From NCBI GenBank assembly GCA_964035545.1, contig OZ037769.1:11889633-11912132 (forward strand): a stretch of DNA of 22,500 bases, written 5' to 3'. This document shows positions 9,738 to 22,090 of this stretch, one piece after another. The number at the start of each line of letters is the position of its first letter. Position 1 is the stretch's first letter. The notes under the pieces are model-generated. The model saw only the letters and a program-made list of their open reading frames with translations. It was not told where the DNA came from and ran no database searches. Source of the DNA: Bugula neritina. Its lineage: Eukaryota; Bryozoa; Gymnolaemata; Cheilostomatida; Bugulidae. The translations under genes were made by a program, and so were the position numbers.

Positions 9738-12700
9738 ATGAGGAGACTTTGCACTAAACCCCACCTTGAGAAAGACAAAGGCTATGCATGGGTTATAGCT
9801 GTGGCATCGTTTTTGTCACATTTTACACATGTTGGATTGAGTTATGGTATTGCTGGTAACTTGACTATAGCTCATCAGCAGTTCTTCAACATTGATCTTC
9901 AGAAAGGCAGTCTAACTGGAGCCATACACATTGGAATACTTCTGATGCTTGGTAAAAACTTTCTTATAAAATTAATCTACTCTATGTCACTACTTTGTCA
10001 ATTTATTAGATATTTTTTAACAAAGATCCTAAGTCAAATGCTGTTACAAGTTTCTATTTTTGCATTAATTATCAATTTCAGGTCCTTTGGCTTCCGTCAT
10101 GATAAAGAAGTTTGGCTGCAGAATCACCCAGATAACTGGAGGTACCTGCATTTTACTTGGCTTTGCTCTCTCAATACTGTCTAGACAATTATGGCATGCT
10201 GTTGCACTGTACAGTGTTCTTGCAGGTAAAAGCTATTTTTAACATACTTCAAAAAAAACATTTTTTAACTTCTTATCGTATAGAGCAATATGACAATGAT
10301 CATTTGCGCTTTTCTCTCAAATCTAACACTTCATTTCTGACAATAGTTCTCTTTGATCGCTGTGAAAATAGTTTAGTCAGGTCTATAACGTACATTATAT
10401 CTAGCTTTTATTGATGCCACGTAGTTAGCAACATGGCCTATATAGTCTAGAATATGTTGACTAGCTATAAATCACGTTTTCGATTTTTAACAATGACCAT
10501 TATGTGGGATTCAAGGCATTGTGCTCCAAGCCATTTCATATTATGCATGAATCACCAATTGCAATAAATAACCTGTTTTGCTGATTTGTAAGTTTATTAC
10601 CCCTATGTCATGTTTAACTCTTTTCCAAATTTAACCATGGCTATTATAAATTGATGAAATGCTTTTTTAGGACTTGGGGCATCTTTCTGTTACAATGCAA
10701 ATTCAGCTATTCTCACTCTTTACTTTGAGAGGTTCAAGTACATGGCATTCTCTCTATCAATGTTGGGCGCCTACCTAGGAGTAGTAACATGGCCCCTTTT
10801 ATCACAGTATTTGCTGAGTAGATTTAGATATTCCTATGCTATGGGGATTATGTCCATCTTAACTCTGATCAACATTATTGCTGGAATTCTGTTTGTGGAA
10901 CCACGGACTGAAGAAATGTTAGGTAAATGAAAGCAATATATTGGTACTTATATAATATAATGTGTGTAATTGTGACCAAATTAAGGAATAGGTTTATAGA
11001 TATAATTGATATCTTTTCAGCTAATACAATGAATATTAGTCCTGGTTTTATGTAGTCAAAGACCCAAAATAGCTAGTTGCTAAAACCTCTGTTACATCAG
11101 TCTCTACTAAATTAAGGCAGTATTATACAAGTGATGATGTTTTGTAAATTGCTTTCATAAAGAGAGGAAAGATGCTTCTACATCTAATGAGATGAAACCT
11201 TCAGAAGAAGACCTTGAAACTGGAGCTGATAACCCAGCTGTAGAAATCAGCGAGGTGAATGAATTATTCTGTATATGTTGATACACTTCAACTTATTATT
11301 TGCATAGTATCTCTCTAACTTCCTTTGCAGTAGATCCATTTGACAATTAGTTACTGTTCTTTGCTTGAGGTTTGATTGCAGCTTCTTGCTATATTTTTGT
11401 GTCTATTTCTCACCACCTCATGTTGCACTTAGCGACATCTTTAAATTGTGCAGTGGTCTGCCATGATTCCTTTTGCCTTCACAGAGTTGAAAATACAGTA
11501 AGTTTCTGTGTATAAGACATTCTTTATTTATTCTATGTGCATGACCCAGCTACCAAAGTCTTTTTTTCTATTAGTATATCAGTATACATGCATTTTTAAG
11601 AGTTTCCTTGTTTGTGAATTTGTTTTGCCATGCATGCAACAACTTGTATTGTTCTCAGTTGCATCATCATGTAGGCATGCAGTCTTTTAACTTCAGTGTG
11701 GTACACCGTCCAAGTCTTAGCCTGATATAGTAGGCCTAAAGCTGTAATGACAACAGCCCTGTACACTTTACACTTGACTCTGATAGACATATGTCTGCTT
11801 CTCCAGAGACGATCCTGGAGCCTACCAAAAGCTGCACTGGCATTTCAAATTCTGTAGCTGAGTTCATTTTCTAACATGCCATTGTTTGAGACTGCGCTGG
11901 CAATATATCTGAAGTCAGTACACTGCACTAAAGGTCTCTTGTTGAGGGTTGTATTTAATGAGTTAGGTGGTGGGTAGGTGATCCTAACTGGCTGATATAA
12001 GCATTCCGTTTTCTTGATGCGTGTTTTTAAGCTAAAGTGTAAAGCCACTCTGGCAAAACAATCTACAAGTGCCTGCATATCTTCTACATAATGAGCAACA
12101 AGTGCACTGTCATTTGCAAACAATGTATCTTTGAAAAGAAATCTAGTTGTGCATTAAGTCTTCGATTTAACCTGGAAAATTTTAAAAATATTGGCATCAG
12201 GTCTAGTCTGGATGTAAACCCTTTTCCTTACATCTTTAAAAACAACTTCTAGGGAGAGTGCCGAGGTAGTGAGAGAACAGGATAGGAGCCAAGATGTAGC
12301 CTTTCCTGACACCACTTTGTACCAGAAACCTGTCTGATGACACTTGTGCTGGCACTACTTGAGCCTGCATACAATCATGCAATGATCAAATTACGTTAAC
12401 TATTTCAGGCGTGCGCCCTAGCTTCTTCAATACAAGCTAAAATTCATCTCTCGATACAGTATCAAAAGTTTTGTAAAATTAATGAATACTGCATACAGAG
12501 GCATGTTTTGCTTTTGGCATTTATTTTGAGCCTGACGGAGGCTGAACATCATATCAATAGTACTGTGGCCTTTTTGAAAACCACATTGAGTTCTTGGCAG
12601 AACTTCAGCAGATATGCTTAGACTTAAGCAATTCAGCAGCATACGAGCTATGATCTTTTCTGCAATTGACAGATGCAAGATTCCACGATAGTTTCCGCAG

Positions 12701-15367
12701 TCTTCAGGGTCTCCCACTTTGCAGATTGGTGTGGTGTTAGCATCTGTCCAGTCTTGTGGTACTTGCTGTTTTTTCTAAATTTCTTTAATCAAACGAAACA
12801 GTGATAGTTGCAACTTCTTATCTCCATATTTCGGCTGGAATACCACAGCGTCATGGAGCTTTGTTCTCTTTTGTTCTCTCAATGACACTTAATAACTCTT
12901 TTTTATCTGGCAATTCATCAAAACTGTATACAATCGATTGCTGAGAAATGCTACCAAGTGCTCTATGATCTGTGCTTCCTAGAACATTTAGCAGCCGGTT
13001 AGATGCTCAGCAAATTGTTCAGGGATTTTGTTCTCGTGTTGAAGAATAATATTTTCTCCATCACACATTTTTAGCTGGGTGGCTCATCTTTTTAGACTGT
13101 ACACTTCACACTGCAGCCCATGATAGAATTCTGTCATATTATTGCGCTCAGCAGTCAGATGCAAACCCTCCAATTTTTTTCCCATCATTGCAATTCCAGC
13201 CCTCTAGTGTACTGTTGAAGTCCTTTCTCAAGTCTGTACAAGCTTGGCCCTGTTGGCTCTTGTTGGTACCTCATTTCTAGCAAGGTTTGTCTTTTCAAGC
13301 AATAGATGAGCAATAAACAGAACTAAGAAAATGCGTCTATATAATTGTTTGCTTTACTTTAGGTTTTCCAAATTTTTAATGTTTTTGCAAAAGTAAATGA
13401 ATCTTACAACAAGTATATATAATTTTCCAGGAAGATTTCGATATAAGACCTGAGGGAAAAGAATCAGTTGAGCAAAATGAAACAGTGCACAAAGCAAATC
13501 TAAAGCAGGAATTCAAAGACTTACTGAAACAACCAAAAGTAGATTCCTTAATATTATTTGTATTGCAAAAACATGTTCAACAGTTTTTTATAAATAATTG
13601 TAAAGCAAGTTACTAAATGTGAGGAGTAATTAATCATTAATGTGATACATCATGCAACATTTTCTTTAGTAGAAATTTAAATTTTGCATCAAAACGAAAA
13701 TTATTATTCTATTAGGTATACGCATATACGTCATTTAGGTTCTGTCACAGCTTGAAAACTTCTTTTATATTTTTATTTAGTAAGCATTATGGGGTTTCTT
13801 GACACGGGGTTAAATAGTAACATGCAATAAACTTCACAATATGATGCAAAATTTAATTGTAACTTTTTTTCTGGCTGCATGAAAATTGATAACAAACTGT
13901 CTCAGTCAAACTATTTATTATTTGATAAAAATGCTAGAATAGACAAAATCAGTCATATGTTATTCAGCTTTGTAGTGTTTGTAGTGTAAGGTGTTGTTCA
14001 ATTGAAACAGGTTTGGATGGCTTTGATAAGCGGAATGTTTTGGTGTACTGTTGATGCAGGATTCTTCGTTCTAATCAATGACTACATTGTTTACAGTGTT
14101 GGCTTGAGTGAATATGAGACAGCTTTCGGCGTCACATTATTAGGTAAGGCTGTTTAGTATAGGTAGCATTAATTGAAACGTTTTACAGTTGCATTAAGAA
14201 ACCAATTGTTAGGGGCATTGCATTTGCTGACTTAATACAAAGACGTGTTTGGAAATTCTTTATAAATGCATTATTAAAACTTTCATTACCCATATTAATA
14301 TTAAATTAAATTAAATTTAAACTATTAGGTAGATACTTGTTAGACAAACTCGAGGCAAAAAAACGTTAGTCTGTATATACTTAATATATAAAAAGATATC
14401 TTACATTCCCAATTACTTTTTTGTGCCCCATCAATGAAAATTCAGCAAAAGAGTGTAGTTACAAAATATCTATGATCTGTTGAACAACTTCTTAAACAAA
14501 GGTAAAAGTATATCTAATCATTTTGCAGAGTGCTTTTATAAGCTATATAATTGAAATAATGTAGTACAATATATTATTCTTTAATTAGCTCAAATAAAAT
14601 CCAGTATATAATAATTATATTTTATATATATTATAATATTTATATATTGGTAAACTGAGACAACTTTCAGTTGGCAAGACCACAGCGTATGCTTTTATGT
14701 ATCTATGCAATGTAATTTTACATCAATTACAAAAGGTTTTTGCCAAAAAAATCTGAACATATCACAATTTAATGAAAAGCATCTAAGTTTTAAAAGACAC
14801 GCTCTGTAGCCCAATTTCTTTTCTAGAATAAAACTTGAACATGTTATTTAATTTTTTTCCATTTAGGAATTGGAAGTATCATTGCTTGCGTTAGTCTGGT
14901 TGTCACGGGCTCACTCAAGTTCAACAGATTTATCCTCTATTTCTCTGTGATTAGACTCAATGGTATCCTAACCCTGGTTACAGCTTTTACCAGTAACAAA
15001 GTACGTTTAAAAAGAGGTTTATATAACAATCATGGCGGTCTTAATCAGTAATTGTAGTTCAAATAGCATTAAAAAATTTTGCCAACTTGTAAGTTATTAT
15101 ATACTTTGAAGTATTGCAATATTTCTTCATGAAACAGCAAAAGACTTAGTCAATTTATCTTGTTATAAAAATAGAAAATGTACTACATCCTAATGCCACT
15201 ATGGGGACTGACAAATGGAGCTACAACAGCTAGTTTGCTAGGTTTTGTGAGTGACTTATGTACAGAGGAGCAGGTCCCTGTGCTATTTGGGATGGAGTGC
15301 TTGTTTGAAGGAGTGGGCGGAACCTTGCTTGTTCCCCTGTGTGGTAAGAATTGTTTTGTATATGTCC

Positions 15368-15415
<48 letters not shown>

Positions 15416-15693
15416 ACGCACACGCACACGCACACGCACCCACGCACGCATGCACGCACGCACACACACACATATATATATTATATATATTATATATATT
15501 ATATATATTATATATATTATTATAAAACTTAAAACATGAGTACATGACAGTACAAAATATAAATCATATCTTTATAGCCTACGTTGCTCAGACTGCTGGT
15601 GAAAGATATGGCATAATTTTTCTCGGCTGTTGTGGACTTGTGAGCGCCTTGGTGATTTTACCAATTGTAGTCAAGAGTGTGAGGAAGCAGTGA
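9738..15693 (+). CDS. MCT-like (SLC16-type) transporter copy C, complete
   Basis: A 12-TM major facilitator of the monocarboxylate-transporter type, 453 residues. Exons: 9738-9951, 10082-10225, 10671-10922, 11163-11254, 13431-13538, 14011-14143, 14867-15000, 15175-15343, 15578-15693. Intron phases are 1,1,1,0,0,1,0,1 and all introns are GT-AG. TM1 carries DKGYAWVIAV (MCT motif D-G-G-Y-G/A-W with K for the first G). TM5 carries LYFERFKYMAFSLSMLG, like the second MCT signature but with F and S at usually basic and Gly positions. An acidic loop of about 65 residues (exons 4-5) joins TM6 to TM7. TM8 (exon 7) reads VSLVVTGSLKF and lacks the Asp/Arg pair used by proton-coupled MCT1-4, so the substrate is unlikely to be a simple monocarboxylate. 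It would act in a cell membrane. The ATG at 9738 is the first in frame and follows an acceptor at 9717. A LINE lies antisense in intron 4. Confidence 0.9.
11590..13320 (-). mobile_element. decayed non-LTR retrotransposon (reverse transcriptase), antisense in intron 4
   Basis: On the minus strand, pieces of a non-LTR reverse transcriptase occur in order. They are a pre-RT region (13300-12800, broken by stops), DWTDANTTPICKVGDPEDCGNYRGI (around 12760-12680), then EVLPRTQCGFQKGHSTID.MF and Q.KCQ.QNM.LYAVFINFTK (to about 12470), then FANDSALVAH (12120-12091), KKTECLYQP and LVQCTDF. The last part is IRVKCKVYRAVV, AKTWTVYH and KRLHAYMM (11790-11650). Frames change and stops occur. The catalytic F-A-D-D box reads F-A-N-D, so the enzyme would be inactive. 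No endonuclease domain is present, so the copy is 5'-truncated. It accounts for most of the 2.2-kb intron 4 of transporter copy C. Confidence 0.88.
15366..15522. repeat. (CA)n / (CACG)n / (TATAT)n compound microsatellite in intron 8
   Basis: ATATATA leads into (CA)n, then CACACG units, CACGCACG, and a TATATAT(T) tract up to about 15522. It lies between the exon 8 donor (15344) and the exon 9 acceptor (ending 15577) of copy C. Open frames extending from exon 8 into it in both directions are artefacts. Confidence 0.95.
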
Positions 15694-15838
15694 GAACAAC
15701 ATTTGAAAGGCGGATGTTTGAAACGGATCTGAAAAGCTGTTTTTTAAAATACATTGCTCGTTCTGCAGAATTCCTCAACATTAGTCATTATCTCTTTAAC
15801 AAAATGATTATGAAGTTGTCGATCCAACTATTTTTGTT

Positions 15839-15844
15839 AATAAA
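15839..15844 (+). promoter_or_regulatory. candidate polyadenylation signal of copy C
   Basis: AATAAA lies about 145 bases after the stop codon (15691-15693). Further AATAAA motifs occur near 16029 and 16077. The latter, in the context CAATAAAACTTTTAA, is conserved in the copy B remnant (near 6908), which hints that it may be the one used. Confidence 0.45.
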
Positions 15845-15859
15845 GAATATGCATTCCTA

Positions 15860-18800
15860 AAGCTAATCATTTGTTTAGTTTTTTTTTATAATTTGTGTCA
15901 ATTATAAATAATTCTCTTTTTTAAAGTTTGAAAAAAATTATATCTATCTACACTGAGTTACACGAAAACAGCTAACTTTCTTATTAAGCTAATAATATGC
16001 AACTGTTATATATATAAATCAGATCACAAATAAACTTTACTGAAAAGAAATTGCTAATAATTATATTCAGATATTCAATAAAACTTTTAAAATAATTAAA
16101 GATAATTTTAGGCTCATGGTGATAAAGTTAATTCTAAATTGCACCAATGACTTATTTATTAAATCCACCATTGTTGTGTTGGGATTTCCCAATAGCCCAT
16201 AATATAGGTAGCATGCTCAATAAATTTTCAACATTGTACACACAAGGGGAGACAAATCATAAATGTTTGCTTTCTTGGCACTTGCACAGATAGAAACATC
16301 GTTGCAGCATTATATAGTTATGTTGCTATATTACACATTGTCAAACAATTTTAATACTTCATTGAATAATTTTTGCCTCCGCTCCAATATATATCGAAAG
16401 CTTTGTTGTATACTCACATTTAATACAAACTTGACTTTTTGCAAACCCTAAATTTTTTATAACACAAAGAGTGGTAAATATTTTTGTGCCTCAAAAGTAT
16501 TTCATATGCATATGCCTGCTATAGAGTTTGATCTTACAATTGGCTGCAATCATCAAAAATCTTTTCCAGTAAACATATAGATGGGATTAATCTCAAACAT
16601 ACTCATAGTAGCATGAACACTCAACAGACAGTTTACAGCTGCCTAAAAACTTCCACTTAAACTGGCTATGACTGAGTGAAAATAGTATTTTCTACGGTTA
16701 TGCATGACATATATTTTATTGTTCAACAAAAGAAAATAAAAGATGCGGCATATTAAATAGTTTGTAAAAGTTGAGCAGATATTATTTCAATTAATATATT
16801 CACTGTGATAAAAGTTATAGCAACAAACAAAGACAGCATTGATCAAGCTATCATGATGCCAACATGCCCTAGATTTAAAATACAACTTCAATGATGTATC
16901 AGATCAATATAACCAATGTCAAGGTCAATATAGGTAAAGGTCAACGTGAAAACAGACCTTTGCTACACAGCATATTATGGAAATATACAACATTATAAAG
17001 ACAAGCTTATATATAATTTCAGATTTGTGTATATAGTACCCATAATTAGATATTGAAAAACAGTCTTTGTGAGAGCGATCCTTATATATATAAACGTTAA
17101 TTTAACAATAAACTCATTTATAGATACCACAACAAACAAACTGAAATGCATTGTGACAAGTGGCTATTATAAAATTTGATCAACATATTTGAGCAGCGGG
17201 AAATGTTCAAGTTATTCTACTTCTGGGGTCACCGTAGAAAAACTCAACATTGTCGTGAGAGTTCATGTCCTGCCACATCTACATGTACAATCACAAGTAC
17301 ACTAAACAGTAGCCAAAGCTGCACTGAATGAAATGATGGATGCACCTAAATTAATGAAAAATATTATTACAATAAAAATAACATTAAATATATAAGTTTG
17401 AAACCCAATTTCAAGCAAATTCAAGGCAACTTTGCACAAAGAAACTTACTCATAAATACCTATAAGTATCATGTATAGCATATGCGGTGATGATCTAATT
17501 TAAGACAATAATATAATTGACATTATCTGCTTCATCATTTCTCTCCTTTAAACACTAGTGAGTATTTCATAAAACAGAAATTAATATTTATATAAAAAAT
17601 ATATGTTTTTGAGACATGACTGGGTCTCTATATAGTGAAAAAGTAATCAGGTTACACTTACATTTGAAACTTATTGCATATATTATAAGTCTCATCTATT
17701 GAAATTGACACTTTGTTCCTGGCATATATTCACCTTGTGCTACGTTATTGCTTATTAAGATAGCTTGCAATATACATAATAGCCAGATTTTAGAATTTAA
17801 ATATAATATAATTCTGTGTTTCTATATCAAACCAGTTTCATGAAAAGATTCCAGACTGGTGTCCTTCCTCTGGCAGAGTTTGGGTCTATACCACTTGTTA
17901 TATAGGAGCAAACATGCAGTATAGTGTATACCCTTTTCCCACAATTTCCAGCCTAGTTGCCGTTTCTTCAAGGCTTTTATTTTTGGTATTGCCACCACAG
18001 TCATTAACATAGTCAATGAAAAAATATTTTTAAGAAGATTTTTAAATAATAGAGATTTTTTGGAAATTTTTTACTCTTGATTGCTTTCATGCATGGTTCT
18101 AGTGTTGTTGTTCATTCAATCATACATTTTATATACATTACTCAAAGTTTCACATAAATTGATGAGTGCATTACTTTTTTCTAATTGAAATGTTTCTGTT
18201 GATTCTATATGTTCTATTCAATAATATATTTTGTTATTATTGAGAGACTTTTCAAAAGGCATCAAAAATATCTGCTGTTTCAGCAAAAGAGTTGTTTGGC
18301 TGATGTCAAATTTGCAAATGGAAAAAATTGACAAACTGCAGTTAATGTGCTTTTGTAGGCATTTCAAATAAGCAAATCCTACATTTGAGAGCTATAGATG
18401 TCTCTTAAACAGAAAGATAACTGCATGCTATGTCATAATCAATATAGGCTATACTTACAGAAGTTTCACTTTAAGAGCATGAATCACTAACCAATACCAT
18501 GAGCAAATTGAAGCAGCTGTCATGAAATAGTCTTATATGTTTTGTCTTTTTAGTGATTAATACGATTGTTTAATTTAGATTTTGAAAGGTACATATTACT
18601 CATTGGTATTAATGCACCAGCACTATGCGACATCTAAGTATCATTACCATTCAGTATATTATAAAAGTCTTTGGACATCATGTGTATAGATTTTTCATAC
18701 TAATTTACACAAAACCAGTAGTTGTGTGCTCATGGTGAATGATTTAATCCTAGAAGCTGTGAGGTTCTGCTCAGCAAACAAAAGATAAGGAATATACAGT

Positions 18801-19050
18801 TGCAGAAAGAAAAAATGTTTTAAAACTACAATCAAACATTTTGCCATGCTATTAAGCACATAGAACTTAGCCTAAGTATATGTTTGCTGTTAAAAGAAAC
18901 ATCTAAACAAATGCATGTTACCCTAGCATATATATGCTATTTATTTGCAGTACATTTTCTAACAGATTTTGTTTTTACTGAAGTTTGAAGTTAACCATTT
19001 ATCAGTGCGTTGCTTTACTAGTGAGGGAATTAATGTTATATCTACATTAT
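15860..19050. other. intergenic AT-rich stretch, no convincing gene
   Basis: Up to about 16530 the sequence is the 3' flank of copy C, homologous to the copy B remnant. Beyond that I see no exon series, RNA gene or transposon ends. A possible short terminal exon on the minus strand (17345-17302) and two AGGTCA half-sites (16922-16943) are the only points of note. Short open frames such as 18016-17822 (minus) lack splice sites or recognisable residues. Confidence 0.4.
17302..17345 (-). other. possible terminal coding exon of a minus-strand gene
   Basis: On the minus strand a T-rich tract ending AATTTAG is followed by a short frame reading ASIISFSAALATV and then TAG. The surrounding 150 bases are GC-richer than their flanks. 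It could be the last exon of a gene whose other exons lie beyond the window. No upstream exon could be identified, so this is weak. Confidence 0.12.
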
Positions 19051-19832
19051 TTTAAAGGATTGCTCAATCTTAGTTTAATACAATCACATTATAATTATGA
19101 ACTATAATCTAATGTGTATGCAAACAATTGTGACTTTGCAAAGGGATATGTGCCTAAAAAACAGCTTTTCAAAATTCCAATTCTGAGGGAGGTAAAATTT
19201 TCAGCCATGAAAAAGAATAGCCTAATACGTGACATGTGAACGCCAGTAACTATGCTGTTTGTGCTAACTATAACGCTAGTATTCAAGGTTGCTGAGCACA
19301 ACATCAACCAATAACGCTCAAGCAGTTACAGTGCACTATATTATAAGTCAGCTTTGGTGTGCCCGTAATATTGCACAATCTGACCTAGTTTAGATCGATC
19401 ACAGGCATTCATCCTAAAGAATGCATGTTTTTGCAATGCTTTTTTTTTATGTTTACAAGCAAAATATGGCCTAATGTTATCACATACATGTCATTTAAAA
19501 TGTCAAAAAACTATAGATTGAGATAATTCACATTTGCACTTCTATAAATATACAAATTACGAGCTGAAAGATCACATCTCACAGTCATATTTCTATAGTT
19601 ATTTATTTGTATAGTCACGTGACCAGCAGGAATGCTGGCGCTGTTACGTCACATTTCCCAGCTCATTTCAAAATCGGCGTTTTGGCTGTTACCAATCTAC
19701 ACCCTCAACTTCAACTAACTTTTTCTACCTTTGGTCAAATGCTTTTTGTCAATGCATGCTTAGAAAAACACAATATTATGTGTGTTTGACCTAAATGGCC
19801 ATTTATTAAACAAGATAGAGCAATCCTTTAAA
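19051..19832. mobile_element. non-autonomous DNA element with long terminal inverted repeats
   Basis: The left end TTTAAAGGATTGCTCAATCT and the reverse complement of the right end TTTAAAGGATTGCTCTATCT match closely for about 30 bases. More diverged inverted similarity continues inward, for example GTGACATGTGAACGCCAG near 19230 against GTGACGTAACAGCGCCAG on the opposite strand near 19650. TTAA borders both ends and could be a target duplication. No transposase is encoded; the open frames at 19095-19307 and 19607-19789 lie in the inverted arms. Confidence 0.6.
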
Positions 19833-19881
19833 CAGACTCAGCCATTACCGTCGATGCTCTTTTATTTGTTATTTTAAAATT

Positions 19882-20311
19882 AAATGGGTCATTTTACTTA
19901 ATTTAGTACACATTAGAAATCCCCATATTTTAGCTATTTTGTACAATTTAGCTGGTAATGAACATGGATTTTTGCCCAAAACTAGTAAAATATGAATGAA
20001 GACACCTAAATAATTAGGTTTATTTTTAATTTTGCTTGATTTCCCATGCTTTTTTTTAATTATTCAGTTACTTTTGATATCAGAGTGTTATGAAAAAACC
20101 ATAACTCTCCGAAATCAAATATAGCTGAATATTTAGAAAAAAACATGGAAAATTAAGCAAAAAAAAGAAGAACTCTGATTATTTAGGTGGTTTATTCATA
20201 TTCTACTAGTTTTGGGCAAAGACCCATGTTCATTAGCAGCCAAATTGTAAAAAAATAGCTAAAAACTGAAGATTTCCAGCGTGTCCTAAATTAGGTAAAA
20301 TGGCTCAAATA
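19882..20311. mobile_element. fold-back (long inverted repeat) element
   Basis: The two halves are inverted copies of each other, with arms of about 205 bases around a centre at 20093-20099 (GTTATG left, CATAAC right). Matching blocks in the arms include AATGAACATGG, TTTGCCCAAAACTAGTA, AATATGAAT, CACCTAAATAAT and TATTCAG. I estimate roughly 80-85% identity with small indels. It encodes nothing and lies only 50 bases from the element at 19051-19832. Confidence 0.75.
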
Positions 20312-21834
20312 GTAAAGCAGCTCACTATAATACCCACATACAATTGATGCAGACCTACACTCAATTTAATTTATATCAAATTACATTGAAAGGTTCAAAT
20401 TGATTCAAGAATTACCTGCCCATGCATGATTTTTGATAAATTACCAAACTTTTTAAACAAAAACTGATTTCATGTACTGACATCATGATCTGCAGTGTAT
20501 TCTGGGTATTTAGGTCACTGACACTTGATATTATATACAAACCGGCATGAATGTAGAAAGGGTGGGTATAATTCTTTGTTAATCTAACACACAGAAAGCT
20601 ACCCCTGCAGCTATCATATGAAGGAGTTGCATAAACATGAAGGACATTCTATTGTTGCTCTACTTTACATCACATGAAGCTTTCAGAGCATAGAGAATTT
20701 CCTTAAGTCGCTTGATTTATTTTATTTTTAGCTAAGCATGTGAATAATTTTTATGATTATACTTCTTAGCCAATTAGCTATCAGTACAGTTAGTAGTTTT
20801 ACTGTGTTTAGGTTAGTAGATGTATTTATAGTACGACTGTGTAACAGTAATACGATAGTTTAGAGAAAATTGAGTGTACTTTATGCTCAATGTTGAACTC
20901 TTATCTTGCAGAATAGTATATGGATCTACTCTAACACAGTATATGACTCATCTAAAGGTTTGTAAGTGTTATCTATACGTACTTCAGTAAATATTTTGGA
21001 CTCAAACATTCTGGTGCAGCTTTCACAAAGTGAGCTGGTATCCTCTCTATTGGTTTGTTTGGCATGCTTAATTTTGACATGCTAAAATTGTTGTTCATTT
21101 GAAATTTTACAGCTAGTAATGATAGTATGTTGATCCACAATAGAGAGGTAAATGAAAAAAATGGATGTGCAACCCTGTGACCTCCCCTGAAAACATTTTC
21201 CTAAAATAGAACAGAAATTGTAATTGTTGCAGTTCATATTATGTCTTCAGTAGTTGTTCTCTCTTACATTAACAACCTATCATATTGCATCTTACTTTCA
21301 AGTATACAAACAGTTTGCATTAGTTATACGAAAATAGTAATAGACTGGCCAGTCATGATGCTAAGGTACATAATAAACAGTTACCTTATAGCATCTACAT
21401 GATTCTGGTATACAGGTAATATACATAATACATCTTCACTAATAATACTGTATATCCAAGAGTGGCTGCATTTAAGTTGACGGCTAGAGGATGATTTGCC
21501 AAAGTGAAAGTTTTTTCTGAAAGCCTAAAGAAACAGAAACCTGGATATAGAAATTTGAAGGTAATATCACTGTGTTCATATTTGTCATTGTGTCATTAGT
21601 ACTTGTTTGCAGTACACCTGCAGTAGTAATTGATGTTGATTTGTTACAAATCAATCTATTCACTAGTATTATAGGATTATATTTGGCATAATATATAAAT
21701 TTAACAAAAACCACCAAATCATATTTTCTTAGCAGTTACGTTGTAATATAAATTTACTTGAACAATGATACGGAATTGCAACACATTTACAGGTTTATGT
21801 CATATAATTGTATTATATCTGCCTGTTTAGAAAT
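20312..21834. other. AT-rich stretch, nothing recognised
   Basis: No exons, RNA genes or element ends are visible. The longest open frame (21717-21484, minus) shows no recognisable motif and no splice support. A short inverted repeat around CCTCTCTATTG (21041) and CAATAGAGAGG (21139) is too small to interpret. Confidence 0.4.
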
Positions 21835-21851
21835 CTGATATGCCCCATAAG
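21835..21851. repeat. left target-site duplication of the SINE
   Basis: This 17-base direct repeat matches 22074-22090 with two adjacent mismatches. It marks the 3' end of the minus-strand SINE. Confidence 0.8.
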
Positions 21852-22073
21852 CAAAAACTCGCGCAAGTTCATATATAGTCACCATCCCTGTAAGAAAACT
21901 CCTGATAGATAAGGGTTTCTGTTAAATCGGGCTAAGGACTTTTTCAGATGAGTACAGGAGAAATTATGACTGAATGCTCTTTCTATAACATCACCAATGG
22001 CCTTTACTGGGGTTCGAATCTATAACTTCGTGCTTACTAGGCAAACAATCTAACCCTTAGACCACGGCTGCTC
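21852..22073 (-). mobile_element. tRNA-derived SINE with target-site duplications
   Basis: On the minus strand the element begins with a tRNA-like head. The A box TGGTCTAAGGG (22064-22054) matches the consensus TRGYNNANNGG. About 33 bases later comes a B box, GATTCGAACCC (22020-22010), with one substitution. A body of about 150 bases follows. It is flanked by 17-base direct repeats, CTGATATGCCCCATAAG (21835-21851) and CTGATATGCTGCATAAG (22074-22090), matching at 15 of 17 positions. This gives precise ends and a 222-base insertion. I cannot name the family. Confidence 0.85.
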
Positions 22074-22090
22074 CTGATATGCTGCATAAG
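22074..22090. repeat. right target-site duplication of the SINE
   Basis: The partner of 21835-21851. It immediately precedes the tRNA-like head of the minus-strand SINE. Confidence 0.8.

Noticed and set aside
15183-15545. Minus-strand and alternative-frame proteins across exon 8 and the CA repeat
   Set aside because: They are shadows of transporter exon 8 fused to translated CA, CACG and TATAT microsatellite.
17822-18016. Minus-strand open frame as an exon
   Set aside because: No AG acceptor in the right place, no recognisable motif, and no partner exon nearby.
22004-22075. A functional tRNA gene on the minus strand
   Set aside because: A and B boxes are present, but there is no proper acceptor stem, the B box is altered, and the sequence is the head of a 222-base unit with target duplications, so it is a SINE.
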